Shown here: piece after piece, positions 22,891-33,709 of the stretch
How positions within the stretch are numbered: the stretch's first letter is position 1
Layout: every line of letters begins with the position of its first letter
From: Rana temporaria
Lineage: Eukaryota > Chordata > Amphibia > Anura > Ranidae
NCBI RefSeq assembly: GCF_905171775.1
Contig: NC_053499.1
Location: forward strand, 79,390,315-79,454,314
Length of the DNA stretch: 64,000 nt
Direction: 5' to 3'
The notes under the pieces: generated by a model
Databases searched by the model: none
Seen by the model: the letters and a program-made list of their open reading frames with translations, nothing else
What the model was told of the DNA's origin: nothing
Position numbers and translations under genes: made by a program

Positions 22891-23981
22891 TCAGCGCAAG
22901 CTGAAAACAGTTCGGCCTTTCACGTGCGCCGACTCAAGCCGTGCAAAGTCTGCTACGCCGCTTGGTATTTACCAAGATTTTCCCGGTGTAGTGAGACGGC
23001 GTGCGTGAAAGGATGTATTTGCCCCGCACGCATGGGCAGTATGCAAATAAACCTCCCGGTTTATTCCTACTTGCAGCGTATGGCGCTCGATTTCACAAAA
23101 AACACTTTCACTTTCAATTCGGCACGGGAAACAAACAAACACATGTCACTACACCTCCCCACTTCCCCTCACATCCCCCCTAATAAACTCCCGCCCAAAC
23201 CCCTTCTATTTACATTTCTAAATGCCGTACGCCAGGTTTATACAGGCGCACCATGCGCCCTCTCCTGGACGTACTAGGCATTATAGTAAATAAAGAAATA
23301 CACTGCTCTGGCAGCGTATTTCTTTAGTAAATTTCAAAACGGCCTTTACTCCTGTCTTTGCTCCATGAGTCATGGAGCAAAGGTTTGGTAAATCAGCCCC
23401 AGTGTCTCCTGCTGCCACTAAAATGCTGCCCAGCTCTGCCCCATTGTTGTGGAAAATGTTGATTTTACCTGCAGACTCTGTGTTTACATTTCACTAAATA
23501 AGTGTCCTAAAAACATGCAAAAGTAATGAGAGCATTCATCAAGGCACCATTCATGTGTAGATATCATGCCCCTCGGCTTTGATGAGATGATACACTGCTT
23601 AATTACCTCTGTCCACAATCGTTGCCTGATCTGATACACAATAAAATACAGAGGTTTTGCAATCTCACATAAATATTTTGGAGATGTCTCCGAGCAGATG
23701 GAGAGCAAAATTGCATGAGGGCCCCAAGATAACAAATTGCTCAAGGGTGCAATCAACATATAAACCCCCCATCCCATGACTCCAGTCTATAGGCCTCTGC
23801 TGGGCCCAGTTTCATATTTACCCTTGTTTCTGCCGTTTGACACTTCCGCTCGTGCAGACTCCGTGTAACAAACATAGTCACGCCGTTTTCCTTATATACC
23901 CCGCGCATGCGTGAAACGCCGCCCTATTCGCCCGCCCATGACGGACCTTTTCCTCTATTCCACGCCCCTAATCTTTGTGAA
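22891..23981. other. Mixed repeat-derived sequence without a recognised gene
   Basis: 23.0-23.4 kb is GC-rich at first and ends in a MITE-like edge (TTTGGTAAATCAGCCCC). 23.4-23.88 kb shows nothing. From about 23.88 kb the sequence is CpG-rich and precedes the Harbinger Myb exon. Confidence 0.3.
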
Positions 23982-24061
23982 ATGACAATATGGCGGAGTC
24001 ACAGGCTGGAGGCGGGAACGTCACAATCCAGGCCCAGGCGCTACAAAGCGACAAATATGTC
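23982..24061 (+). pseudogene. 5' part of exon 1 of a second Harbinger Myb/SANT gene, cut by an LTR
   Basis: ATG at 23982 opens a basic segment ending RPRRYKATNMS, matching SRRYKATNMS in the Harbinger Myb gene at 10.5-12.1 kb. The frame is interrupted at 24062 by a solo LTR and resumes at 24782, where the TSD supplies the codons ATG TCA. Without the LTR the exon would be continuous and in frame. Confidence 0.75.
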
Positions 24062-24781
24062 TGACACGTACCTTGGGAGTGAGCCTGACGTGCAGAGGGA
24101 GACCTCTCGTACCGTCCTGGTTCCGGGATCACTGGGGTTGAGACAGTGACCGTAGGAGCACAGTGGGGTATGAGTGCCTGCAGAGTCTCTGAGATTGGAG
24201 ATGAAGTCTAATGAGAAGGGCTGGAGCGCTGTAGGTGCAGGTCAGCTGGATGCAGATCAGCGGATGCATATCAGCGGATGCAGGTCAGCGGATGCAGGTC
24301 AGCGGATGCCAATTAACTGGTTAGCAGGATGCTGGTCAGCGGGATGCAGGTCAGCGGATGCAGGTCTGCGGATGCAGGTCACCGGATGCAGGTTAGCGGA
24401 CGCAGGTCACCGGATGCAGGTGCGCCTGAGATCAACATGCACATGCAGGTGCAGGCGACAGCAGGAGAGGAGTCAGACAGGCCAGGTCATACACGGAGAA
24501 TCAGTACAGACAAAAGCAGCAGGCAAGGAATGGTCAGATTTCATTCTGGATTCGGCAACAGGGGATCTTGCAGACAGGTAAACAGAGCAGGTCAGGACTG
24601 GAGATGGCAGCGAAGTCAGAAAGCCAGGTCAGAATGATGCAGGTTCAGGATCAGGTCTCTGGATAAAATGCAGATCAGACAGCAAGGACACAGTGCTGCT
24701 GAGGGGTTTAAATAAGGCAGTCTGTTGCCAATCATTGGAATCAGTCTGCACTGTTAACCCTTAGGTGGCAGATCCCTGACA
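24062..24781 (+). mobile_element. Solo LTR (720 bp) inserted in a Harbinger Myb exon
   Basis: Begins TGACACG and ends CCCTGACA (TG...CA). A perfect 5-bp target duplication ATGTC lies at 24057-24061 and 24782-24786. No internal retrotransposon region is present, so it is either a recombination-derived solo LTR or a very small element. Positions 24243-24420 are a degenerate minisatellite of about 14 bp (GCGGATGCAGGTCA). The strand is assigned arbitrarily. Confidence 0.8.
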
Positions 24782-25013
24782 ATGTCACTTGAAGAGATGG
24801 TGGAGATACTGCGGAGGAAAGATTATGATGGAGATCATGACCCATACCACGCCCCTAATCGGAGGAAGGCCAAAATAATGGACAAAGTGACGAGGAGACT
24901 TTATGAGATATTTGGGGTCAGGGGGTCCAAGGAGCAGCTCCGAAAAAGGTGGTCTGACTTGAAATTGCGGGAGCCAGAGCAGTATAGGAAGATCAAGAGA
25001 ATTATTGAGAAAG
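24782..25013 (+). CDS. Harbinger Myb/SANT-like domain exon, directly downstream of the solo LTR
   Basis: From ATG 24782 the frame reads SLEEMVEILRRKDYDGD, then GSKEQLRKRWSDLKLREP, and ends IIEKG at a good donor (G/GTATGT at 25014). It is homologous to exon 1 of the Myb gene at 12.1 kb, and the donor is in the same phase. The ATG is part of the LTR target duplication, so any LTR-initiated transcript would meet this start first. A spliced partner for the exon is suggested at 25582. Expression is not shown by the sequence. Confidence 0.65.
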
Positions 25014-25581
25014 GTATGTAATTCTTATGTGCTTTTTGCAATTGTCTTTATAATTTGTGGACAGGTTTTTCTCCATGTGCTTCTTTGGTCTGGTTGTACT
25101 TTTTAACATGGCAAATTTCTGTTCGTTCGTTGTAAACATTAATTCTCCAAAATCCAATGTTTTCCGCAGATCCAGGAAAAGCACACCTGGACATGCCTAT
25201 TTGGCGTAAACCAACGTTTATAAACATTGTTGTCAAGATGATGTGTTTGTTCAACCTTACTAGAATGTGAAATGCAAACCGGATTCATTCACACAGTGAT
25301 AATAAGCAGCTGTTTTCACACCTAGACTCAAGAGCACCTGTGTGTCCCCCATAACTAACATTTTTATTAGGGTCTCCCACAAATGTTTTGTTTTTGGGGT
25401 GCATGTGTGTCACTTTGCCAAAAAGCGTCAGTATTCCAGCTTGGGAGAAGTCCGAAAAACAAAGGGGATGTTTTTAGGATTGATCCCAAACAGACAATTG
25501 TACCCCACTTCTAAGCAATGTTTTCTATTTCTGCCCTCCAATATCTGTGTGCTGAGTATACCTTTTGTTTCATTTTATTAG

Positions 25582-26084
25582 GGGAAAGAAGAGAACCATC
25601 CGATCGGTTCATCCCAAAGGTATCATCCTCCTTCCACTTTAATCAGGAGATCAAGCTTCCTGCTCTCTCCACCGATCAAGGGGATCCACATCCATTGGAT
25701 GTAAGAACCAACATCATAGCCTACCTTTCGGCAACCAATGATCTTAGGAAATCAGAAAACCTCCTGGTCATCCCACATGGATTTAGAAGAGGGCAAGCAG
25801 CAACCTCTCGCACCATCGCGGCTTGGCTGGTAAAAACTATCAAAAAGGCCTACTCGCTGAGCCAAGCACAAACAGCTGAGGGCTTAAAGGCACATTCCAC
25901 AAGGGCAATGGCGACCTCCTGGGCGGCCTACTGCAGAGTGTCCTCGGAAACTATTTGCCAAGCAGCGACTTGGTCATCCAGAAACACCTTTATTTCTCAT
26001 TATAAGGTGGTCTCTGCCAGATTGTCTATGGCAGAGTTTGGATGTACAGTTATTCAGTCATACACCTCTATTCCTTGTAAATAA
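25582..26084 (+). CDS. DIRS-type tyrosine recombinase C-terminal domain (fragment)
   Basis: The open frame reads RFIPKVSSSFHFNQEI, then LDVRTNIIAYL, AHSTRAMATSWAAY, ICQAATWSSRNTF and SHYKV, ending TAA 26082-26084. HSTR supplies the His-x-x-Arg box, and SHYKV holds the probable nucleophilic Tyr of DIRS-type recombinases. The first catalytic Arg and the whole N-terminal half are missing, so catalysis is unlikely. A pyrimidine-rich acceptor (TTTCATTTTATTAG) ends at 25581, and its frame matches the donor at 25013. The Myb exon and this domain could therefore be spliced into a 244-codon chimera. An AATAAA lies at the stop. DIRS elements normally use the recombinase to integrate circular DNA without target duplications. 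Confidence 0.7.
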
Positions 26085-26127
26085 AACATTATGTTTATGC
26101 TCAGACCCACCCAGTTTGCGAGTTATT

Positions 26128-26420
26128 CACCCAAAGGTGTATGCTGCCATGATGCAACAGGAAAACTGAAAATTGTATACTCACCTTTCCGTAATTTTCC
26201 TTTCCTGTCGCATCTTCATGGCAGCATACAGATGCCCACCCATCTGAGGTGAGGTATATATATACTGAGAATATCTGGGCGGGGGCCTTCTCTGGGCTTA
26301 ATAGTTAAACGGTCCTATCAGGTTGTGGGGGCGGAGCCACAACCCAAAGGTGTATGCTGCCATGAAGATGCGACAGGAAAGGAAAATTACGGAAAGGTGA
26401 GTATACAATTTTCCGTTTTT
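26128..26420. repeat. DIRS-like terminal inverted sequence
   Basis: CCCAAAGGTGTATGCTGCCAT occurs at about 26130 and again at about 26344 in the same orientation. A complementary copy (CATCTTCATGGCAGCATAC) lies at 26211-26229. TACGGAAAGGTGAGTATAC and its complement are both present. Such complementary terminal segments are typical of DIRS 3' ends and support the recombinase call. 26421-26975 is AT-rich without a gene; a LINE-tail-like AACTAGATGGGCTTGTGTC occurs at 26517. Confidence 0.65.
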
Positions 26421-26978
26421 TTTTTACCTTCCTCTGGATCACCTGTGGGTATAAAATGTATATAGGGAATATAGTGTATATTTTCTATTTGTGTGTTTTT
26501 TTTATTGTATTGTTTGAACTAGATGGGCTTGTGTCTTATTTCAACCAGGCTAACTATGTAATTATCTCCTTCCTTAACTTTGGCAATGTTCACATTTTAT
26601 ACCTCAATAATTGCATCTCTGTTGTTCTTATGTACATCATTTATGATCAGAAATTACTTGGCATTTGGCCCAAATCTGTCAACCACTCATCATTTTGTTA
26701 AAGGAAATGTGTCTGTTTGGTGAGAAGGGACCATAAGATTTGGTGCTGGTTGGGCAAACATTTCCTAAAGATGTTGCTTCTCTGCATAACTGTGAATTTG
26801 CCCTTCTTGACCACTACTTTTTGTGACCAAAAATGTTTACATCTAGTGCTCAATGCTAAAAATGTTGATGTTAAATGTATACACTGAGGGGCAGCTGACT
26901 ATAAACTATGCTTTTTTGCTAACAACAAGAACATGGTCAGTTATAGAGATTTTCAGAAAAGTTGGAAAATAAAGGAAA

Positions 26979-27078
26979 CCTGGGGGGCGAGCAGGAGAGT
27001 CAGGACACCCACTAACACACAGCTCCTTTCTCTATCTGCAACATAGAGAGCGTCCTGACTCTCCTGCTCGCCCCCTCC
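26979..27078. repeat. Hairpin with about 24-bp stem
   Basis: GGGGCGAGCAGGAGAGTCAGG at about 26982 is mirrored by CCTGACTCTCCTGCTCGCCCC at about 27054, separated by about 50 bp. It may be a short foldback MITE. The downstream interval to 27739 has no recognised gene. Confidence 0.7.
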
Positions 27079-27739
27079 CCCCTCAAGGTAGGGGGCGAGC
27101 ACGACACTCCACACCAGGGAGAAAGCCTTGCATTACTGTGTGTAGTTACAGACAGAAGAACAGGAAGTGAGGAAGAAATACGGACATTTAAAAGCAAAAT
27201 CGAAGGATGAGGTAAGTGAATGAGGACTGCACTAAGGTAAAGGAAGCTATTTAGGGGATTTTTTTTTTACATTTACAACCCCTTTAAGGAGCTTTGCTAG
27301 GGATCATTATTGTAATTCTGCAGTTACTGCCTACTTCCTTAGTGTTCCTCTATTGCACTATCAATCTTATATTAAAAATGTTTTCTTTATTATAGGTTTA
27401 CATTTATCAATGTAATATCAATGCTAGTCCATTTCATTTACTCGTGAAATGAAATATCATGCTGTGAGCACACACAATTCTTTTAAATTACTTTTGAATT
27501 AGAATAATAATATTTATTCATGGATTATCCATGCAGCAGAGATGGCAAAGGTTAATTTAATACATTTAGAAAAACACTTGGCCAAGGTCTAGGGTTATCA
27601 TAATGATAAAATAAGACCAAGGATCAAATAAAGTCTGAAATTTAACAGCTAGTAAGAAACTTTGTGTAGTGCTATGAGGAAGGGGTATGTGTGATTTTTG
27701 TGCTGTCTGTCAAACTGTTATTGTTTAATTAGAGTCGTA

Positions 27740-28096
27740 GGCCCCTTTCACATGTGCGGACCGTATGTCAGATTTTTCATCCATCCGTTTGCGGATGAAA
27801 AAGGGACATTCATTGGTCCCTATGTGATTGCGGGTGTCAGCGGATGATTTTGCAGACGGAAGAAAATCCTATTTTTTCTTCCGTCTGCAGAGCGGATCGG
27901 ATGAACACGGACATACGGTCCGTGTTCATCCGCTCGCCCATAGAAGAGAGCGGAGAAAAGACAGGGTGGTCCCTGCACAGTGTGCGGAGACTGCCCTGTC
28001 ATCCGCTGGCTCGCGGGGATATACGGAGCGATCCCCGCTGAGCTTACGGACATACGGAGGCGGATCATTACTGATCCGCCCTGTGTGAAAGGGGCC
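27740..28096. mobile_element. Foldback MITE, ends GGCCCCTTTCACA
   Basis: Left GGCCCCTTTCACATG and right TGTGTGAAAGGGGCC form terminal inverted repeats over 357 bp. GTA and TTA flank it, compatible with a 3-bp TWA-type target (PIF/Harbinger), although not identical. The interior is rich in GCGGATGA-type motifs. Confidence 0.65.
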
Positions 28097-28804
28097 TTAC
28101 TTATTTTCCATACAAACTTTTTTGGTAAATGATTCCTCATGTTTGCAATCATGGGCATCCGCTGAAATTTTTTCAGGGGGGGGGGGGGCGCTTCAGCAGC
28201 TGCGATACACAGTCACATTTTTCCCTTCTTCGACCGCTAGCAGGGGTTAAAAGTGACATGTTAAAATGTAAAAACACCCCACTGTGCCCCCTGCATCTTT
28301 CCTTGTCAAAATATCTTTATTAGGCATTAGTAATGACAAATATGCAATCAAGTAACAGAATTAGAGAACTATTACAACATGTGGAAAGGAATTCCAAAGT
28401 TTGTTGATGTATAAACAAATAAATAAACAATTAAATGATTACTTAAGTAGAGGAGGTAATGTAGCTACGCCTGATGCACCTCATCCAGTGTAAGTAAAAG
28501 AATAACTTAGTAATCTAAAGTCAGGAGGTGTAGTGTCTAACATGACTACAATTGATTACATTCCAGGCTTCGTGGTCATATAACGCCAGTCCCTAGATCT
28601 TAGTAGGGTGGCCTTCTAGGAATTCCTGTTTGGCTCAATACTACAAGTTAAGCAAGTAATGTCTTGGTCATCCTTATTCTTCTAATTCCTATACCTAGAA
28701 GGAAGCATAAGGAAAAAGATCGTACTTGAAGGGTGAGATGATAGTTAAAATAAATAAATAAAATAAAAAGAGAAGGTAGTAAGAAAACAAAAAAAATAAG
28801 AAAG

Positions 28805-28848
<44 letters not shown>

Positions 28849-28961
28849 AGGAAGAAAAAGGGGGGGGGGGGGGGGGAGGGGGGAGGGAGTCTGCCGGTTC
28901 AGGCCGGGAGTTTAATAGCGCTGCTTATATCAATGGGTAGGACATCTCCTATATGGCTGGG

Positions 28962-31900
28962 CTACCATGGCTTCAGAACTTCACCGTTGAATGTGTTGTG
29001 CGTGATATAATCTAGCCAGGGCTTCCATATGCTTTCAAACCTGGTGATTGTGTCTGCTTCAATTGCAGACATTTTTGCGAATACCATTGCCGTATTCATT
29101 CTGTTAATGACCTCAGTCAAGTTTAAGGTTGGTGATTTCCAGGCTTTCGCAATTGTTTGTTTAGCTGCCGTCAAGAGCTGTTTCGTTAAGCTGAAGTGAG
29201 CGTGTGGGACATTATGCGGTTTTAAGTTGAGTAAGGCTGTTTTAGGGTCCATAGGGACATTTTTATTCATAAGTACTGTAATTATTTTAAATATTTCTGA
29301 CCAAAAATTCCACACTATTGGGCACAACCACCAGGTATGAAAGTAAGTCCCCCTTTCTGCACAATCTCTAAAACATAAGTCCGAGTAATTTCTAGAGAAT
29401 TTGGCCACCCTAGTGGGAACCAAGTACCACCTGGAGAGTACCTTAAAATTTGTTTCTGCCGCTAGGATGTTGACTGACACAGTTTTGGTGTTGTTCCATA
29501 TTTGACCCCAGTCCTCCGAACTCAGCTCTTCTCCCAAATCTTCTTCCCATTTACGAACGTAAGATATTTTTTCCGGGCAGGAGTTCGAGAGCATAAGGTG
29601 GTACAATGTAGATATCACTTTCCTGGCGTGTGGGGCGTTATTGCATATAGTTTCGAATGCCGACAATCGGCTATTTGCTATTGCCGAGCTGTCTGAGGGT
29701 TGGAAAAAATTCTTTATCTGTAGATACCGAAAGATTTCCTTGGGAGGTATACCATAACGCTTGCTCAGGATTGGGAAAGGGATCAACTTTGTTAATTCAA
29801 AGAATTTATGCTTTTGTGTGCAGTCTCGGTCCACCCAGTCTTTGAAGGATTTAGGGGAGACCCACGCCGGGTAGAAGGCCGGGTTTTTAATGAAAGACAG
29901 CAGGGGGGTTAAAGGGGACATCAGAAGATATTTATTTTTAGCTTTGTCCCATAGGGATAGCGAATGTTTCATGACGGGGTTATTTATATGCTTCCGTTGT
30001 TTTGGGGTGACCCATAATAAATTTGAGGTTAAAATAGGATCACTTTCTATTGCCTCAATGGACACCCACATCGGTGCTTCTCTTGTAGCATGGTATTTAG
30101 TCAGGATAGCCAATTGCGCTGCCTGATAGTATTTTGCAAAGTTGGGATAACCAAGCCCCCCTGCTGCCTTCGGAAGGTGTAAAATTTGTGGTTTAATCCT
30201 CGGCCTAGAGGGCCCCCAGACAAAGGAGGAGACTCTTTTTTGAATTACCCGTAGGTAATGCGCAGGGACTGGTATGGGGAGTACTCTAAAAAGATACAGA
30301 AGTTTAGGCAGTAAGGTCATTTTTATAGCAGAGATTCTTCCAAACCAAGAAAGATGGAGTTGTGTCCAGGATTTTAGTAAATTCGTTAATTGCTTCAGGA
30401 GGGTTGGATAGTTGCATGAATAAAGATCTGAGTTGCAAGCGGATAAATGTATGCCCAGGTATGGGATGCTTTTGACCGGCCATTCAAACGGGAGGCCCAC
30501 TTTTGCAGCCGTCAGCTCCGTGTGAGAAAGGGAGACATTGAGTGCCAGGCATTTCTTGGGGTTTATTGCCAAGCCAGAGATTGACACAAATTGATGTAAA
30601 ATTGGGAGTAAATTGGGCCCCGACACTTGGGGGGACGAGAGAAACAACAAGATATCATCAGCGTAAAGGCATAATTTATGCTTTACGCCTCCTAACTCAA
30701 TGCCAAGTATCTTGGGGTCCAGCCTTATCTTTTGTGCCAGTGGCTCTATCAGGAGAGCGAATAGTAATGGGGAAAGCGGGCAACCCTGCCTGGTCCCTCT
30801 TTGGACATCAAACATTTCCGACTTATAGCCTGCATATTTCACATACGCTTTCGGGTTTTGGTAAAGTTGCAGGACCCATTTTATAAAGTTAGGGCCAAAG
30901 CCCCATTTTAAAAGCGCAAATTCCATATATGACCAAGAGACTGAATCAAATGCCTGTTTGATATCCAAAGAGAGGAAACAGACAGGGATTTTCCTCTTTT
31001 TTGCTATGCATGCCAATAGGCTTGCCCTTCTAATGTTATCTCCTGCTTGCCTGTTGGGAATAAAGCCCACCTGGTCCCGATGTATCAAAGTTCCTATTGT
31101 ACTGTTTAGTCTACCGGCCAATATTTTACCGAGTAGCTTCACGTCCGTGTTTAGCATGGATATCGGGCGATAATTGTCACATAGGGTCGAGTCAGAATGG
31201 GGTTTAGGTATCATGCATATAGTGGCAGTGAGGGATTCCTGCCTAAAGGATTTCTGATTTAATAATTCATTGAAGGCCATCACCATCATGGGGGAGAGTA
31301 GATCACCATACGTTTTGTAGTAACGTGCGGTGAATCCATCGGGTCCTGGTCTTTTATTCAACTTTAGTTCCCTAATGGCGCTCAGGACATCCTCTTGCGT
31401 GATTGGTGCCTCCAGCATCATTTTGTGAGAATCTTTCAGTTGAGGCAGTTGCAAATTGGAAAAGAAGGCATCCGCCTCTTGTTCAGTAAAGGTGCTCGAG
31501 TCAGTATATAATTTTTTGAGGTGTGCACTAAATTTTTGCACAATTTTGACTGGGTTGCTAGAAATAGTGCCTCTAGTTGTTTTAAGTTGGATCGGTTTAT
31601 ACTTCTTATTGATAGAATTGAGCGATCTCGCAAGAAGAGTACCTGATTTATTGGCTTTGTTATAAAAGGTATGCCTATTCCTAAGTAACGCCTTATCTGC
31701 CGATTCTGTGAGGAATAAGTCTAATTCCGTTCGTGCCTTGTCCAGTCGGGCTTTTGCCGCAGGTGTGTGTGCATTTTGGAAAGCCACAAAGGCTGAATCA
31801 TGTTCTGCCTCTAATTTATTAAATAACTGTTTCCGCTCCCTTTTAAGGATTCCCAATTGTCTCTGTATTTTCCCTCGTAGTACCGGCTTATGTGCCTCCC

Positions 31901-32750
31901 AGAGCGTGAGCGCAGAGACATCTGGGGTCGTGTTGAGTGCTATATATTCAGCTAAATTCTGTTCTATTACCGTTCTATAGGATGGGTGTTTAAGGATTAC
32001 ATCAGGTAAGTACCATGTTGGGTCATGTTTTTTGGGAATCATAGAGAATAGGGTGGTAAGAACTGCGTTGTGATCAGACCACGGGATAGGGATGATGTTT
32101 GAATCCAGAACTTCTGGTAGCATACCAATCGTTAGGAATATATGGTCAATACGGCTAAACGATTTATGGGGGTTCGAGTAATAGGTATAGCTGCGTTTAG
32201 TTGGATTTGTTTCCCTCCATGAATCCACTAAGTTGTATTTTGCCAGCAAGTTGGAAAGATTCCATTTGGTCTGATGTGTTTGGGAAAAAGGCGTTTTGTC
32301 AAGGAAAGGGAGGAGTACTTGGTTAGAGTCTCCGCAAATGAGGAGTGACCCAAATTTATGTGCATTTACGACTTGCAGAAGATGCGACATGAACGGTAGA
32401 GGGTTTGAATTGGGAGCGTAGTACGATACTACTGTGACTGCATTATCTAGTATATGACCAGTTAAGATAACATATCTGCCCTCTGGATCTAAGATTTCTG
32501 ACCTAATAGTGAATGGTGTGGATCTATGGAAGGCTATTAGCGTACCTCGTTTTTTGGATTGGGCTGAGGCTGTGTAAACCTGAGGGTATGAGGCATGGAA
32601 GAATTTAGGGGTCGTACTCGGGGTGAAATGCGTCTCCTGCAGACATAGGATGTGTGCTTTCTTGGTTAGGAAGTATCTGAATGCCTTAACTCGTTTCTGC
32701 GGTATATTTAAACCCTGTACATTCAGGGTTAGTACGTTTAGGGGAGCCAT
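28962..32750 (-). CDS. L1-B ORF2: endonuclease-reverse transcriptase, open over about 1,262 codons
   Basis: ATG at 32750 (MAPLNVLTLNVQGLN). The APE endonuclease motifs are NVQGLN, QETHF, YYAPN, GDSN, SRIDH and WSDHN. The reverse transcriptase follows with RPGPDGFTARYY, YRPISMLNTDVKLLGK, SLDIKQAFDSV, RGTRQGCPLSPLLF and the catalytic YADDILLF. A C-terminal zinc knuckle (CFRDCAERGTYFHTWWLC) and a basic tail end EVLKPW. The length is normal for an L1-clade ORF2p. The protein nicks target DNA and primes reverse transcription from the nick. All expected catalytic residues that I can identify are present, so it could encode active enzyme. The GDSN in place of the more usual GDFN/GDLN may be natural variation. 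Confidence 0.93.
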   Translation of the reverse strand: MAPLNVLTLNVQGLNIPQKRVKAFRYFLTKKAHILCLQETHFTPSTTPKFFHASYPQVYTASAQSKKRGTLIAFHRSTPFTIRSEILDPEGRYVILTGHILDNAVTVVSYYAPNSNPLPFMSHLLQVVNAHKFGSLLICGDSNQVLLPFLDKTPFSQTHQTKWNLSNLLAKYNLVDSWRETNPTKRSYTYYSNPHKSFSRIDHIFLTIGMLPEVLDSNIIPIPWSDHNAVLTTLFSMIPKKHDPTWYLPDVILKHPSYRTVIEQNLAEYIALNTTPDVSALTLWEAHKPVLRGKIQRQLGILKRERKQLFNKLEAEHDSAFVAFQNAHTPAAKARLDKARTELDLFLTESADKALLRNRHTFYNKANKSGTLLARSLNSINKKYKPIQLKTTRGTISSNPVKIVQKFSAHLKKLYTDSSTFTEQEADAFFSNLQLPQLKDSHKMMLEAPITQEDVLSAIRELKLNKRPGPDGFTARYYKTYGDLLSPMMVMAFNELLNQKSFRQESLTATICMIPKPHSDSTLCDNYRPISMLNTDVKLLGKILAGRLNSTIGTLIHRDQVGFIPNRQAGDNIRRASLLACIAKKRKIPVCFLSLDIKQAFDSVSWSYMEFALLKWGFGPNFIKWVLQLYQNPKAYVKYAGYKSEMFDVQRGTRQGCPLSPLLFALLIEPLAQKIRLDPKILGIELGGVKHKLCLYADDILLFLSSPQVSGPNLLPILHQFVSISGLAINPKKCLALNVSLSHTELTAAKVGLPFEWPVKSIPYLGIHLSACNSDLYSCNYPTLLKQLTNLLKSWTQLHLSWFGRISAIKMTLLPKLLYLFRVLPIPVPAHYLRVIQKRVSSFVWGPSRPRIKPQILHLPKAAGGLGYPNFAKYYQAAQLAILTKYHATREAPMWVSIEAIESDPILTSNLLWVTPKQRKHINNPVMKHSLSLWDKAKNKYLLMSPLTPLLSFIKNPAFYPAWVSPKSFKDWVDRDCTQKHKFFELTKLIPFPILSKRYGIPPKEIFRYLQIKNFFQPSDSSAIANSRLSAFETICNNAPHARKVISTLYHLMLSNSCPEKISYVRKWEEDLGEELSSEDWGQIWNNTKTVSVNILAAETNFKVLSRWYLVPTRVAKFSRNYSDLCFRDCAERGTYFHTWWLCPIVWNFWSEIFKIITVLMNKNVPMDPKTALLNLKPHNVPHAHFSLTKQLLTAAKQTIAKAWKSPTLNLTEVINRMNTAMVFAKMSAIEADTITRFESIWKPWLDYITHNTFNGEVLKPW

Positions 32751-33709
32751 GGTAGCCAAACCTTAGCGTGTCTCTTACCTTGGAGTCCCAAGCATCGGTA
32801 TCCCGAACTGAACCGCACAGACTGGGGAGAAGGAGGGGAGGGGGGGTTCCTGAAAACGATAGCCTTCAAGAAAGAAAAACAAACCATTACTGCAAAGCAA
32901 ACAGATGCACAATATAATATACTACAAGTATTCAAATCTGGCCCGTGTTCGGAGGGGAGACATCCGAACAGGGGAAAGAGGGCCCGCGCCTGATCCTCGC
33001 AAGCAATTGCGGAGTCCAGAGGGGAGCCAATGGTGGCACATGTGGGTTCCGTGTCTTGGAGACCCGCTACCTAAAAAATTTCTTGTAAGAATCCCAGGTG
33101 GATACTATTGTACAAGCGATTCTAGATATTTACATGTAAATAGCTGGGTGAGATGTTCTCCCTAGGGAAGACATTCTGCTGTGTATATGGGGGGAGAGCG
33201 GAATCCGTGAAACGCCTCGCATCGAGCTTTGGGAGTGAGGATTTCCCTTTGCCCCACTCAATACTTAGGGTTGTAATAAGGCAGAACAATCCCTGAAGAT
33301 GCTCAGTAAGGATGACCATGATGACTGTAGTCTGGCAGGTGATATGTGTAAAAGGCACTTCAGGGATTTAAAGAATTTTTTTTTAAAAAAGAATGAGAGA
33401 GGGGATAACTAAGGTGAAAATTACTTGGCAACTGTGCCTACTCACTCTCGATAAGGGGGGGGGAGCAGTAAGTAGACCTACTGTAGAGGGAATAGGAGCA
33501 TCCAGTAACTTTTGAGAGGCGGTGCATGACCCTAGGCCCTAGGGTGAATAGATATACCATATACTGGGTAGCAGAAAAACACAAAGAACAACAAAAAGGG
33601 TGTTCAACGGAAAGAGTTCAGAGCTGCTGCTCATAAAGCGCAAAGTAACTGCAAATGGTATACTAGTTATTGCACCAAAATGGAAGTAAAATGCTTAAGA
33701 TCGCAAGTA

